Source of the DNA: Acidobacteriota bacterium
GTDB lineage: Bacteria; Acidobacteriota; Terriglobia; Acidiferrales; UBA7541
Reading direction: 5' to 3'
Length of the DNA stretch: 64,000 nucleotides
Assembly: GCA_021324935.1 (NCBI GenBank)
Contig: JAJPIE010000059.1
Span: forward strand, 18,095-82,094
Shown: positions 16,608-26,074 of the stretch, piece after piece
How positions within the stretch are numbered: position 1 is the stretch's first letter
Layout: the number at the start of each line of letters is the position of its first letter
Made by a program: the position numbers and the translations under genes
Notes under the pieces: model-generated
What the model saw: only the letters and a program-made list of their open reading frames with translations
Told to the model about the DNA's origin: nothing
The model's database searches: none

Positions 16608-18050
16608 ATGGCCTGGCAAGGACTCAAACTCAACCTCAAGGTGGCGCAGAAGCAGATTCTGACGCCGGGCCTTGTGCAGATGGTCATCGTGCTGGCGCTG
16701 AACCGGCTGGAACTCCGCGAAATGATCAACCAGGAGATGATCGCGAATCCGGTGCTGGAAGAGCTATCCGAAGAGCCCACTACCAGCGATAACTATAGCG
16801 ACGAAACATTTTTGAAGGCAGAAACGGAGAAAGTGCCGGAGAAGCCGGAGGCGAACCCATTTGACGAGTTTGACGTGGGGACGTTCTTCAACCAGTACCT
16901 GGATACGGGCGGCGATGGCGGGCAGTCGCAGGAGCGGGAAATCAGCGAGCGGCCTTCGTTTGAGAAGTTTTTGTCGTCGCCGGCGGGGCTAACGGATCAC
17001 TTGACGTGGCAATTGAGCATGACGATTTGCTCGGATTCGGTACGGGAAATCGCGGAAAACATTATCGGGAACCTGGATGAGAACGGGTACCTGACGGCTT
17101 CGAATGAGGAGTTGGCGCAGGAAGGGAAGTATTCCCAGGACGATATAGAAGATGCGCTTGCGGTGGTGCAGGACTTCGATCCCATCGGTGTGGGCGCGCG
17201 AGATTTGCGGGAATGCCTGCTGCTGCAATTGAAGGCATTCGATCCGCAGAACACGCTGGCACAGCAGATCGTATCCGACCATCTGAAGCAGGTGCAATCG
17301 AACCAGATAAAAGAGATTGCGCGCGCGCTGAACCGCCCAATGGACGTGGTCAAGCATGCAATTGATGCCATCAAGAAGCTCGATCCGCGGCCCGGGTTGC
17401 GCTACAACAAGACAGAGCCCAGGCTGGTGGAACCGGACGTGTATTTCCGGAAGGTGGACGACCTGTGGCAGGTGTTTCTGAACGAGGACGACATGCCGCA
17501 ATTGCGGCTGAGCCCGACATACCGGCGATTGCTGACGCGAGATGCGGCGGACAAGGAAGTGCGGAATTATGTGAAGGAGCGGTTTACCGCGGCGATCCAG
17601 TTGATGAAGAACATCGAGCAGAGGAAGCACACGATTTTACGAGTGTGCCAGTCGATTATCGCGCGGCAGCCGGAGTTCCTGGATAAAGGCCCGGATGAAC
17701 TGAAGCCAATGATGATTAAGGAAGTGGCGGAAGAGGTGGGCGTACATCCCTCGACGGTGAGCCGGGCAGTGGCAAATAAATATGCTCACACGCCACAAGG
17801 AGTGATCGAGCTGAGGTCGTTCTTCAGCGAGGCTGTGAATGGGCCGGAGGGCGGCGGGATGTCGCTGCTGACGCTGAAGCGGATGGTGAAGAAGATGATC
17901 GACGAAGAGGATGCCGCAAAGCCGCTGACCGACGACCAGATTGCGAAAAAACTGGAAGAGGCGGGCATTCAAGTAACCCGGCGCACGGTGGCCAAGTATC
18001 GCGAAGATATGCGAATTCCCAGCACGCACCAGCGGCGGGTGAAGTCATAA
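16608..18050 (+). CDS. rpoN: RNA polymerase sigma-54 factor
   Basis: 480 residues from ATG 16608. Region I is Gln/Leu-rich (LNLKVAQKQILTPGLVQM), followed by an acidic region II (about 50-110). The core-binding domain is at about 115-300 and the DNA-binding part at the C-terminus. The RpoN box reads RRTVAKYREDM near 462-472 and recognises the -24 promoter element. It needs an AAA+ activator; none is encoded in the window. It lies between lptB and rapZ, as in many Gram-negative bacteria, but the hpf and ptsN genes often found after rpoN are absent. Confidence 0.95.
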   Translation: MAWQGLKLNLKVAQKQILTPGLVQMVIVLALNRLELREMINQEMIANPVLEELSEEPTTSDNYSDETFLKAETEKVPEKPEANPFDEFDVGTFFNQYLDTGGDGGQSQEREISERPSFEKFLSSPAGLTDHLTWQLSMTICSDSVREIAENIIGNLDENGYLTASNEELAQEGKYSQDDIEDALAVVQDFDPIGVGARDLRECLLLQLKAFDPQNTLAQQIVSDHLKQVQSNQIKEIARALNRPMDVVKHAIDAIKKLDPRPGLRYNKTEPRLVEPDVYFRKVDDLWQVFLNEDDMPQLRLSPTYRRLLTRDAADKEVRNYVKERFTAAIQLMKNIEQRKHTILRVCQSIIARQPEFLDKGPDELKPMMIKEVAEEVGVHPSTVSRAVANKYAHTPQGVIELRSFFSEAVNGPEGGGMSLLTLKRMVKKMIDEEDAAKPLTDDQIAKKLEEAGIQVTRRTVAKYREDMRIPSTHQRRVKS

Positions 18051-18061
18051 AAAACGCCTTC

Positions 18062-18120
18062 GGGGTCTAAAGCCCCAAATTTATTCCCGGCGATTACGCC
18101 AGGGCTGAAGCCCCGGCCTG
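18062..18120. repeat. Degenerate palindromic repeat copies
   Basis: Two short hairpins in the rpoN-rapZ gap: GGGG-TCTAAAG-CCCC (18062-18076) and GGGCT-GA-AGCCC (18102-18113). They share the CTAAAG/CTGAAG loop with other intergenic palindromes near 34.2 and 36.7 kb. I treat them as decayed copies of a dispersed palindromic element. Confidence 0.5.
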
Positions 18121-18153
18121 CTGAAGAACGATGGCTATGAAGCCAGCGATATT

Positions 18154-19047
<894 letters not shown>

Positions 19048-19212
19048 CAGACAGCCGCCGCGACTCAACTTCCAGAAATTGAGGGCACGTAGGAGAGCGG
19101 GGATGGGTCGTACCTCCGGCTCTTTGCGAGTCGACCACCCGTCCGAAGATCCGGTGCGGAAACTTGACACATTGCGCTGGGGCCGCATAGCGTACCAAGG
19201 GGTGGCACCGGG

Positions 19213-21111
19213 GTGGGTCAGGAGCAGGGAGTGGGTTCCGTTTTTTCACCACAATTGAAGAGGCTGTTAGGGTATGCCGCGCCGTACCGTTTTTCCATGA
19301 CCGCGGGAGTGCTGCTCCTGCTGGTTGTGGGCCTGGCGGAGGCGGTGATCGGGTTGATGATCAAGCCGATCATTGACCGGGTGCTGAATCCTGCGGCGCC
19401 GGATTCCGATGTGCTGCTGTTTCGACTTCCGAATGGCGCCGCCGTTTATCTGAACCATTTTTTTCCGCACAGCATTCACAACGTATGGGCAGTGGTGTCG
19501 ATTTCGCTGCTGGTGGTGTTTGTGGTGAAGTCGCTGGCGGAATTTGGCGGCAGCACGCTGGTGCAGTTTGTGGGGTTGCGGGCGCTGATGGACTTGCGGA
19601 ACGCGGTGTACGCGAAGATTCTGCGGCAGCCGATCGGATTTTTTCAGCACCAGCCGACCGGACGTATCATGTCCGCGGTGATCAATGATGTGGAACGCGC
19701 CAAGCCCGCACTTTCCGAGTACCTGGCGGAAGTCTTCCGCCAGACGTTCGCATTTGTGGCTTTTGTGTTCGTGCTGTTCTACGTGGACTGGCGGATGACG
19801 CTGGGCTGCGGGATTTTTCTTCCACTGGTGGCCTGGCCGGTCGGAAAGCTGGGGCGGCGCATCCGGCGGTCGGTAGAGAGCAGCCAGAACAAGCTGGGCG
19901 AACTGAACCAGATCCTGCAGGAAACGGTGACGGGGAACCGCGTGGTGAAGGCGTTTGGGATGGAGGAGTTCGAGATACGGAAGTTCCGGGCGGCGGCGCG
20001 GAGACTGCTGCGAGAGACGATGCGATGGGTGAGCACGCAGGTGGTGAGCTCGCCACTGATGGATTTGCTGCTGCCGGTGGTGATTTCGCTGCTGTTGCTG
20101 TACGCGCGCGATAAAATCCGGCATGACCAGTTGACGATCGGATTGTTTTTCACGTTTGTTTACGCGCTTTTCAAGTCCTACGAGCCGGTGAAGCGCATGG
20201 GAGCGGTGTACCAGCAGTTTGAACAGGCGCAGGGCGCGACCACGCAGGTGTTCGCGTATTTGGATCTCAAGGAAGAAGAGCGGGACGCGGCTGGAGCGAT
20301 TGAGCTGCCGGCGTTTTCGCGCGAAATCACTTTCGAGAATGTGGGTTTTTCGTATAGCGATGCGGAAGCGCCTGTTCTGCGTGACATTGCTTTTACGGCG
20401 CAGAAGGGCGAGGTGGTGGCGTTCGTGGGCTCGAGTGGCGCGGGTAAGACGACGCTGGTAAATCTGATCCCGAGATTCTACGAAGTGACTTCCGGTGAGA
20501 TTCGGGTGGATGGCGTGGACACGCGAAAGGCAAGGTTGAGTTCGCTGCGCGGGCAAATTGCGATGGTCACGCAGGAGAATATTCTGTTTCACGATACGGT
20601 GTGGAACAACATTTGTTACGGACTGACAAACGTAAGCCGTGAAAAAGTAGAAGCGGCGGCGCAAGCGGCGCTGGCCCACGAATTCATCCTGGAATTGCCG
20701 CAGGGCTATAACACGATTATCGGCGAGCGGGGAACCCGGCTGAGCGGCGGACAGCGGCAACGGATTGCGATTGCGCGGGCGATCCTGAAGGATTCTCCGA
20801 TCCTGATTCTCGACGAAGCGACTTCGGAGCTGGACTCCGAATCCGAAATGTACGTGCAGAAGGCGCTGAGCAACCTGATGGTGGGGCGGACGACTTTTGT
20901 GATCGCCCACCGCTTGGGAACTATACGCAAAGCCGATAAAATTCTAGTGCTGGAGGACGGGCAGATTCGCGAGCGTGGGACGCATGCGGAACTCCTGGCC
21001 AAGGGGGGCAGCTACGCGCGGCTGCATGAGTTGCAATTTGCGGACCAGGATGCGGTTGCTCCGGCCGCGTTACAGGAAGGCGAGACGCAGAACTCGGGCA
21101 AAACTTCATGA
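19213..21111 (+). CDS. MsbA-like ABC exporter (fused permease-ATPase)
   Basis: 632 residues from GTG 19213; a GTG at 19231 with AGGAG upstream is an equally good start. Residues 20-330 form the six-helix type I exporter membrane domain (VGLAEAVIGLMIKPIIDRVL; GRIMSAVINDVERA). The ATPase follows: Walker A GSSGAGKTTLV, signature LSGGQRQRIAIARAI, Walker B ILILDEATSELD and switch His AHRLGTI. MsbA flips lipid A-core across the inner membrane, which suits the nearby lptC/A-lptB genes, but close multidrug or peptide exporters look alike. It is translationally coupled to yicC (ATGA overlap). Confidence 0.82.
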   Translation: MGQEQGVGSVFSPQLKRLLGYAAPYRFSMTAGVLLLLVVGLAEAVIGLMIKPIIDRVLNPAAPDSDVLLFRLPNGAAVYLNHFFPHSIHNVWAVVSISLLVVFVVKSLAEFGGSTLVQFVGLRALMDLRNAVYAKILRQPIGFFQHQPTGRIMSAVINDVERAKPALSEYLAEVFRQTFAFVAFVFVLFYVDWRMTLGCGIFLPLVAWPVGKLGRRIRRSVESSQNKLGELNQILQETVTGNRVVKAFGMEEFEIRKFRAAARRLLRETMRWVSTQVVSSPLMDLLLPVVISLLLLYARDKIRHDQLTIGLFFTFVYALFKSYEPVKRMGAVYQQFEQAQGATTQVFAYLDLKEEERDAAGAIELPAFSREITFENVGFSYSDAEAPVLRDIAFTAQKGEVVAFVGSSGAGKTTLVNLIPRFYEVTSGEIRVDGVDTRKARLSSLRGQIAMVTQENILFHDTVWNNICYGLTNVSREKVEAAAQAALAHEFILELPQGYNTIIGERGTRLSGGQRQRIAIARAILKDSPILILDEATSELDSESEMYVQKALSNLMVGRTTFVIAHRLGTIRKADKILVLEDGQIRERGTHAELLAKGGSYARLHELQFADQDAVAPAALQEGETQNSGKTS

Positions 21112-22061
21112 CGCCAAAGACAGGAACAGAAGCGAAACAGGAAACGCCGGCGAAGATGGAATGCCGTTCGATGACGGGTTTCGCGATGGCGCGGAGCGAG
21201 CATGCGGGCTGGGCGATTCGCATCAGCGTGAAGAGCGTGAACCACCGCTTTCTCGACATCAAGCTGCGCATGCCGGATTCGCTGGAGCCTTACGAGTTGC
21301 GCTTGCGGCAAGCGCTGAAGAACCGCATTCATCGCGGGCACGTGGACATTCATGTGAACGTGGAGCCGGGTGAAGCGGCGCCGGTGCACGTGAACCGGGA
21401 ATTGCTGCACGCTTATTTGCGGGCCGCCGATGAGCTGCGTCTACAGACGGGCGGGAAAAATGAGCTGGATATTGTGTCGCTGCTGCGGTTGCCCGGAGTG
21501 ATCGGCGGGTTGGCGCCGGCGCTGCCGGATTCCGAGGAGGAGCAGGAAGCGCTGGGAAAAGTGCTGGAGTCCTGCCTGGGCGAAGCGCTGGTCAAGATGG
21601 ATGAGATGCGGCGCGTGGAAGGGCGGCACCTGGCCGATGAGCTTCGTGCGAGAGTGGCGCGAATCGGCGAGCAGGCGGACCAAGTACGCGGACTGATGAA
21701 CACGCTGCGACCCGCGTTTGTTCGCAGGCTGGAATCGAGGCTGAAAGAGTTGCTGAACGGCTCGCCGGTGGATCCGGCCAGGGTGGCACAGGAAGCCGCG
21801 CTACTGGCCGAGAGAAGCGATATCAGCGAGGAACTCGACAGGCTGCGCAGCCACTTGCAACAATTCGGGAAGCTGCTGGACGGAGCGGGCGAGCTGGGAA
21901 AGAAGCTGGACTTCCTGCTGCAGGAGATGCACCGGGAGGCGAACACGATGCTTTCGAAGACGCCGGGCGTGGAAAGCGAAGCGCTGACGATCACCAGCCT
22001 GGCGCTGGAAATCAAAGCGGAGATCGAAAAATTGCGGGAACAGGTCCAGAACATCGAATGA
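21108..22061 (+). CDS. yicC: YicC/YloC-family endoribonuclease
   Basis: 317 residues from ATG 21108, whose ATGA overlaps the exporter stop, so translation is coupled. After a 20-residue variable leader comes the family hallmark SMTGFAMARSEHAGW. Then SVKSVNHRFLDIKLRMP (about 41-57), and a C-terminal DUF1732 part with DISEELDRLRSHLQQF and KKLDFLLQEMHREANTM. YicC-type proteins are endoribonucleases involved in RNA turnover. The gene overlaps gmk by 4 bp, the classical yicC-gmk-rpoZ arrangement. Confidence 0.92.
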   Translation: MTPKTGTEAKQETPAKMECRSMTGFAMARSEHAGWAIRISVKSVNHRFLDIKLRMPDSLEPYELRLRQALKNRIHRGHVDIHVNVEPGEAAPVHVNRELLHAYLRAADELRLQTGGKNELDIVSLLRLPGVIGGLAPALPDSEEEQEALGKVLESCLGEALVKMDEMRRVEGRHLADELRARVARIGEQADQVRGLMNTLRPAFVRRLESRLKELLNGSPVDPARVAQEAALLAERSDISEELDRLRSHLQQFGKLLDGAGELGKKLDFLLQEMHREANTMLSKTPGVESEALTITSLALEIKAEIEKLREQVQNIE

Positions 22062-22690
22062 GAGAGCCGACGCCAGTACAGCCGCTGGTTTTGATCGTGT
22101 CCGGACCGTCAGGCTCGGGAAAGTCGACGCTGGTGCAGAAGATTCTGGAGATGCCGGGGACGATGCCGTCAGTGTCGTGTACCACGAGGCCACGGCGGGC
22201 GACGGAGGCAAGCGGGAAATGCTATGATTTCGTTACGTCCGAGCAATTCGAGGCCATGGTCGCCCGGGGTGAATTTCTGGAATACGCGCGCGTGTTTGGA
22301 AAGCATTCCTACGGCACGCCGAAAAAATGGCTGGAGGAATCGCGGGCGAAGGGACTGGACCTGGTGCTCGAGATCGATGTGCAGGGCGCGGCGCAGGTGA
22401 AGGAAAAGTTGCCGGAGTCCGTGGCAATCTTTATACTTCCACCCTCGCGGCAGGAGCTGGAGCGGCGGCTGCGCAACCGGGGGACGGACGCGGATGAAGA
22501 CATCAAGCGGCGGCTGGCGAAGGCGCGCGAGGAAATTGCAGCGAGCGAGAAGTTTTACGATTTTTGCGTTGTGAACGACGACGTGGAACGCGCAGGAAAA
22601 GAAGCTCAGGCCATAGTGACGGCGTTGCGAAGCTCAAGCGCGCGGCGCCGGGAGTTGGTGGATCAAGTTCTGGCATCGTTTGGAGGGTAA
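22058..22690 (+). CDS. gmk: Guanylate kinase
   Basis: 210 residues from ATG 22058 (ATGA overlap with yicC). The P-loop is SGPSGSGKST. The GMP-binding block is SCTTRPRRATEASGKCYDFV, then FLEYARVFGKHSYGTPK and EIDVQGAAQVKEKLP, all canonical for the family. It phosphorylates GMP to GDP with ATP in the cytoplasm. Length (about 205-210) is normal. It lies in a tight run with rpoZ 7 bp downstream, so regulation is probably shared across this housekeeping operon. Confidence 0.95.
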   Translation: MREPTPVQPLVLIVSGPSGSGKSTLVQKILEMPGTMPSVSCTTRPRRATEASGKCYDFVTSEQFEAMVARGEFLEYARVFGKHSYGTPKKWLEESRAKGLDLVLEIDVQGAAQVKEKLPESVAIFILPPSRQELERRLRNRGTDADEDIKRRLAKAREEIAASEKFYDFCVVNDDVERAGKEAQAIVTALRSSSARRRELVDQVLASFGG

Positions 22691-22697
22691 GAGACTC

Positions 22698-22925
22698 ATG
22701 AGCGTGCAAACGAAAGCTCCCGAGAGCCAGTTTGCGTATGTGGTGCTGGCGGCGAGGCGCGCGCGGCAGATCATGGCCGGGGCGCCGCCGATGGTGGAAA
22801 ATCCGCGCACGCAGAAGGCCACGCGGATCGCCTGCGAAGAAGTGAATCTGGGATTGATCGAATACGAGTTCAGCGACCTGATGGCCAACGAGGAAGAGAA
22901 GGACGGCGGGAAGCGGCGGAAGTAA
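22698..22925 (+). CDS. rpoZ: RNA polymerase omega subunit
   Basis: 75 residues from ATG 22698; the open frame begins 18 bp earlier but inside the end of gmk, and GGAGGG precedes the chosen start. It has the omega pattern FAYVVLAARRARQIM, then the conserved NPRTQKATRIACEEV helix. Omega helps assemble the beta-prime subunit and, in some bacteria, forms part of a ppGpp site. The gene order gmk-rpoZ-coaBC is conserved in many bacteria. The C-terminus is short and charged (EEEKDGGKRRK). Confidence 0.93.
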   Translation: MSVQTKAPESQFAYVVLAARRARQIMAGAPPMVENPRTQKATRIACEEVNLGLIEYEFSDLMANEEEKDGGKRRK

Positions 22926-22940
22926 GCCGGCGAGCTCTCC

Positions 22941-24179
22941 ATGCGAATCACCCTCGGCGTAACCGGCGGAGTCGCGGCTTACAAATCCGCGGAACTTGTC
23001 CGCCGCCTGCAGACCGAGGGGCACACCGTACAAGTGGTCATGACGCGCGCGGCGCGTGAATTCATCACGTCGCTCACGTTTGCCGCGCTCAGCGGGCAGA
23101 AGGTCATCACCGATCTGTTTGCCAATTCCGATGGAGGAGACGCAAACCTGGATTCGGCGATCGAGCATATCGCCGTGGCGCAGCGCACGGACTTGCTGCT
23201 GGTGGCGCCGGCGACGGCGGATATCCTGGCGAAATTCGCACGCGGGCTGGCGGACGATTTTCTTTCGACGTTGTATCTAGCATCGACGGCGCCCGTTATC
23301 GTGGCCCCCGCGATGAACGTGAACATGTGGCAGCATGCAGCCACGCAAGAAAATCTGGCGACCTTGCGGAAGCGTGGCGTGCGGATCGTGGAACCCGGCG
23401 AGGGATATCTGGCCTGCGGGATGACGGGGCCGGGGAGGCTGGCGGAGCAGGAAGAGATTCTCAAAGCCGTGCGTGAAGTAGCGCAGGCGCAGCAGGACTT
23501 CGCGGGAGAAACGGTCCTGGTGACGGCGGGGCCGACGTGTGAGGATTTAGATCCGGTGCGATTCATCACGAACCGCTCGTCGGGGAAGATGGGTTACGCC
23601 GTGGCGGAAGCTGCGGCACGGCGTGGAGCCAAGACGATTTTGATCAGCGGACCGACGGCGCTGGAAACTCCCGAGGGCGTAGAGCGGGTGGATGTGCGCA
23701 CGGCGCAAGAAATGCTGCAAGCCGTGAAATCGGGATTTGCAGCAGCGACGATTGCGGTGTTCGCCGCGGCGGTGGCGGATTACCGTCCGGCTGAGCCCGC
23801 AACTTCGAAGATCAAGCGGACGAAGGATGAGTTGACGATCCGTCTGAAGCCGAATCCCGATATCCTGTCGACGGTGGCACGGGAGAAGGGTGACCGCGTG
23901 GTGGTGGGATTCGCGGCGGAGACGGACCACATGGCTGAGAATGCGCGGAAAAAACTGGAGAGCAAGAACGCGGACTTGATTGTGGCCAACGACGTAACCG
24001 CCGAAGGCGCGGGATTCGACATGGAAACCAACGTGGTGACGATTTTTTCGCGCGATGGGCGCGATCTGCCTCTGCCGCGGCAGCGCAAGACCGAAGTGGC
24101 GCAGCGGATTCTCGATGAAGTATTGCGCGTGCGCGGCGTGTTGCGCAGCAAGCGGGCTACGCATCGAGCGGGCGATTGA
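22941..24179 (+). CDS. coaBC: Bifunctional phosphopantothenoylcysteine decarboxylase / synthetase
   Basis: 412 residues from ATG 22941. The N-terminal CoaC flavoprotein domain (1-180) has GVTGGVAAYKSAEL, the active-site block PAMNVNMWQ and a substrate-flap cysteine in YLACGMTGPGRLAE. The CoaB domain (about 187-400) begins TVLVTAGPTCEDLDPVRFI and continues TNRSSGKMGYAVAEAA, with VAAVADYRP-like AAVADYRPAE. It makes 4'-phosphopantetheine from 4'-phosphopantothenate, Cys and CTP in coenzyme A synthesis. It overlaps the downstream uracil-DNA glycosylase gene by 4 bp. Confidence 0.95.
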   Translation: MRITLGVTGGVAAYKSAELVRRLQTEGHTVQVVMTRAAREFITSLTFAALSGQKVITDLFANSDGGDANLDSAIEHIAVAQRTDLLLVAPATADILAKFARGLADDFLSTLYLASTAPVIVAPAMNVNMWQHAATQENLATLRKRGVRIVEPGEGYLACGMTGPGRLAEQEEILKAVREVAQAQQDFAGETVLVTAGPTCEDLDPVRFITNRSSGKMGYAVAEAAARRGAKTILISGPTALETPEGVERVDVRTAQEMLQAVKSGFAAATIAVFAAAVADYRPAEPATSKIKRTKDELTIRLKPNPDILSTVAREKGDRVVVGFAAETDHMAENARKKLESKNADLIVANDVTAEGAGFDMETNVVTIFSRDGRDLPLPRQRKTEVAQRILDEVLRVRGVLRSKRATHRAGD

Positions 24180-25057
24180 ACCTGGCCATGGCTGAGCGTT
24201 TCTCTCCCTCCGTGCAGCAGAAAATCGAAGATCGACTGAAGTATTACGAAGATTTGGGGATTCGATTGTTTTACAAAGATCGGAGGCCCGAGGGGAAGGG
24301 AGTGGCAAGCGATAAGACGGTTTTGCCCGTGCCTCCACCGCGTCCCGGGTTTCAGGAAGATTCATTGCCGAAAAAAATGACGGAGGCGGCTCCAGAGAAC
24401 GCGACAGCGGAGTTGCCGCCTTCCCTTCCGGCGGTCGCGCCGCCCGCGGGGCTTTCGCTGTTTGACGCCGTGGACAAGATTGTGGGCGACACGCTGCTGA
24501 AGATCCGCGAGGACATGGGCGATTGCACGCGGTGCGATCTGCACAAGGGTCGCAATAAGCTGGTGTTTGGCGACGGAAATCCGAAAGCGAATTTGGTGTT
24601 TGTGGGCGAGGGGCCGGGCGCGGATGAAGACATGCAGGGATTGCCGTTTGTGGGACGCGCGGGGAAATTGCTGACACAGATGATCGAAGCGATGGGGCTG
24701 CAGCGGCGCGAAGTTTACATCTGCAACGTGGTGAAGTGCCGGCCACCGGAAAATCGCACGCCGGCGCCGGAGGAAATCGCCACTTGCTCGCCGTTTTTGC
24801 TGAGGCAGATTGAGGTAATTCGGCCGAAGGTGATCGTGTGCCTGGGCGCGGTGGCGGCGAAGACGCTATTGAACACGAATCGTGGCATTTCGCAATATCG
24901 CGGCGAGTGGCTGGACTGGCACGGGCACAAGCTGATGGCGACCTACCATCCTGCGTACTTATTGCGGAATCCTCCCGCGAAGGCCGACGTCTGGAAAGAC
25001 TTGCAAAAAGTGATGGCGGAACTGGGGCTGGCGCGGGCGAAAAAGCCGAAATCCTGA
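24176..25057 (+). CDS. Family 4 (Fe-S) uracil-DNA glycosylase
   Basis: 293 residues from TTG 24176 overlapping the coaBC stop; ATG 24188 is an alternative. Residues 1-95 are a variable Pro-rich leader, longer than in most relatives. The UDG domain holds the four cysteines expected for a 4Fe-4S cluster: DCTRCDLHKGR (two), CNVVKCRPPENRTP and ATCSPFLLRQ. The catalytic block is FVGEGPGADED and the C-terminal His block TYHPAYLLRNP. It removes uracil from DNA after cytosine deamination. Tight linkage to coaBC suggests one operon through to the EamA gene. Confidence 0.92.
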   Translation: MNLAMAERFSPSVQQKIEDRLKYYEDLGIRLFYKDRRPEGKGVASDKTVLPVPPPRPGFQEDSLPKKMTEAAPENATAELPPSLPAVAPPAGLSLFDAVDKIVGDTLLKIREDMGDCTRCDLHKGRNKLVFGDGNPKANLVFVGEGPGADEDMQGLPFVGRAGKLLTQMIEAMGLQRREVYICNVVKCRPPENRTPAPEEIATCSPFLLRQIEVIRPKVIVCLGAVAAKTLLNTNRGISQYRGEWLDWHGHKLMATYHPAYLLRNPPAKADVWKDLQKVMAELGLARAKKPKS

Positions 25058-25066
25058 CCATTTCTT

Positions 25067-25951
25067 ATGGGCATTTTACTTGGAATCGCTACAGCTTTGT
25101 GCTGGGGCTCCGCGGACTTGTTCGCGCGTTATGCGACGCGGAAAATCGGGACGTTCCGCACGATGCTATACATGCAACTGTGCGGCTTCTGCCTGCTGAC
25201 GCTGGTGATGCGGCAACTGGGCGGATGGGGACATTTGTTTGACGGATCGGGCTGGCGGCCGTGGGCGTGGGGCATTGCGGCGGGCCTGCTGAATACGACA
25301 TCGACGCTGGCGCTTTACCGGTCGTTTGAAATTGGAAAGTTGTCCATTGTGGCCCCGATTTCGTCGAGCTATCCGGTGTTGACGATAGGGCTTTCGGCGC
25401 TGACGGGAGAGCGACTGAATTCGGCTCGGCTGATGGGACTGTTACTGACGATTACGGGGGTCATCCTGGTGGCGCGGGGCGAGCACGTGCGGAATGACGC
25501 GAATCCAATTGATGGTGGGACGCGTCCTGCGAAGAAGCGGCTTGGTGTCGGGTGGGCGCTGTTTTCGGCAACGGGATTTGGCGTGATGTTCTGGCTGCTG
25601 GGATTGCGCGTGGTGCCGCTGCTGGGAAGCGGGCCTTCGGTGTGGGTCATCCGGTTGACCAGCGTGGCGGCGACAGCGGCGGTGATGCTGGCGATCGGCG
25701 CCTCGAGAGCAGCGCCGCTGCGACGCGACGTGCCGTGGATATTTGGTGTGGGATTGCTCGATACGAGCGCCTACGTATTCAACAATCTTGGGATGATGCG
25801 GGAGCAGACGTCGGTGGTGAGCGTGCTGGCGTCGCTGTATGGAGCGGTGACAGTGGGGTTGGCGGCAATTTTTTTGCGGGAGAGCGTTTCGCGCACACAG
25901 TGGTTGGGCATTTCGGCGATTTTTGTGGGGATAATGCTGATCAGCCGGTGA
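25067..25951 (+). CDS. EamA/DMT-family transporter
   Basis: 294 residues from ATG 25067. About ten hydrophobic spans arranged as two EamA halves: ITLGIATALCWGSADLFARY at the start of half 1 and GWALFSATGFGVMFWLLG at half 2. Each half ends in the typical pattern with a conserved Glu (LTGERLNSARLMGLLLTITG; FLRESVSRTQWLGISAIFVG). Drug/metabolite transporters export or import small metabolites across the inner membrane; the substrate cannot be told. It lies 9 bp after the UDG gene, so it probably ends this operon. Confidence 0.85.
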   Translation: MGILLGIATALCWGSADLFARYATRKIGTFRTMLYMQLCGFCLLTLVMRQLGGWGHLFDGSGWRPWAWGIAAGLLNTTSTLALYRSFEIGKLSIVAPISSSYPVLTIGLSALTGERLNSARLMGLLLTITGVILVARGEHVRNDANPIDGGTRPAKKRLGVGWALFSATGFGVMFWLLGLRVVPLLGSGPSVWVIRLTSVAATAAVMLAIGASRAAPLRRDVPWIFGVGLLDTSAYVFNNLGMMREQTSVVSVLASLYGAVTVGLAAIFLRESVSRTQWLGISAIFVGIMLISR

Positions 25952-26002
25952 GTTTCCTCAAGAACATTCTCGACCCAGAGAAAAAAGAGAGACAGAGAAG
26001 AA

Positions 26003-26045
26003 CACAGGCCCGTCCTGCGCCAAGGCCGGCGGAAGCCTGTGCTAC
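26003..26045. repeat. Palindromic intergenic element with GCTAC tail
   Basis: Arms CACAGGC (26003-26009) and GCCTGTG (26035-26041) flank a GC-rich 25-nt centre and are followed by CTAC. It resembles the other intergenic palindromes of this window that end in GCTACA or CACTACA, and lies 30 bp before the priA start. Confidence 0.45.
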
Positions 26046-26074
26046 TGGTGGGCTGCTGTTACACTACACACGGG

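Noticed and set aside
19267..20910. 547-codon minus-strand open frame over the MsbA-like gene
   Set aside because: Antisense shadow, rich in His, Gln and Arg, with no motif.
23547..25061. 504-codon minus-strand open frame over coaBC and udg
   Set aside because: Covers two recognised genes in antisense and has no plausible product.
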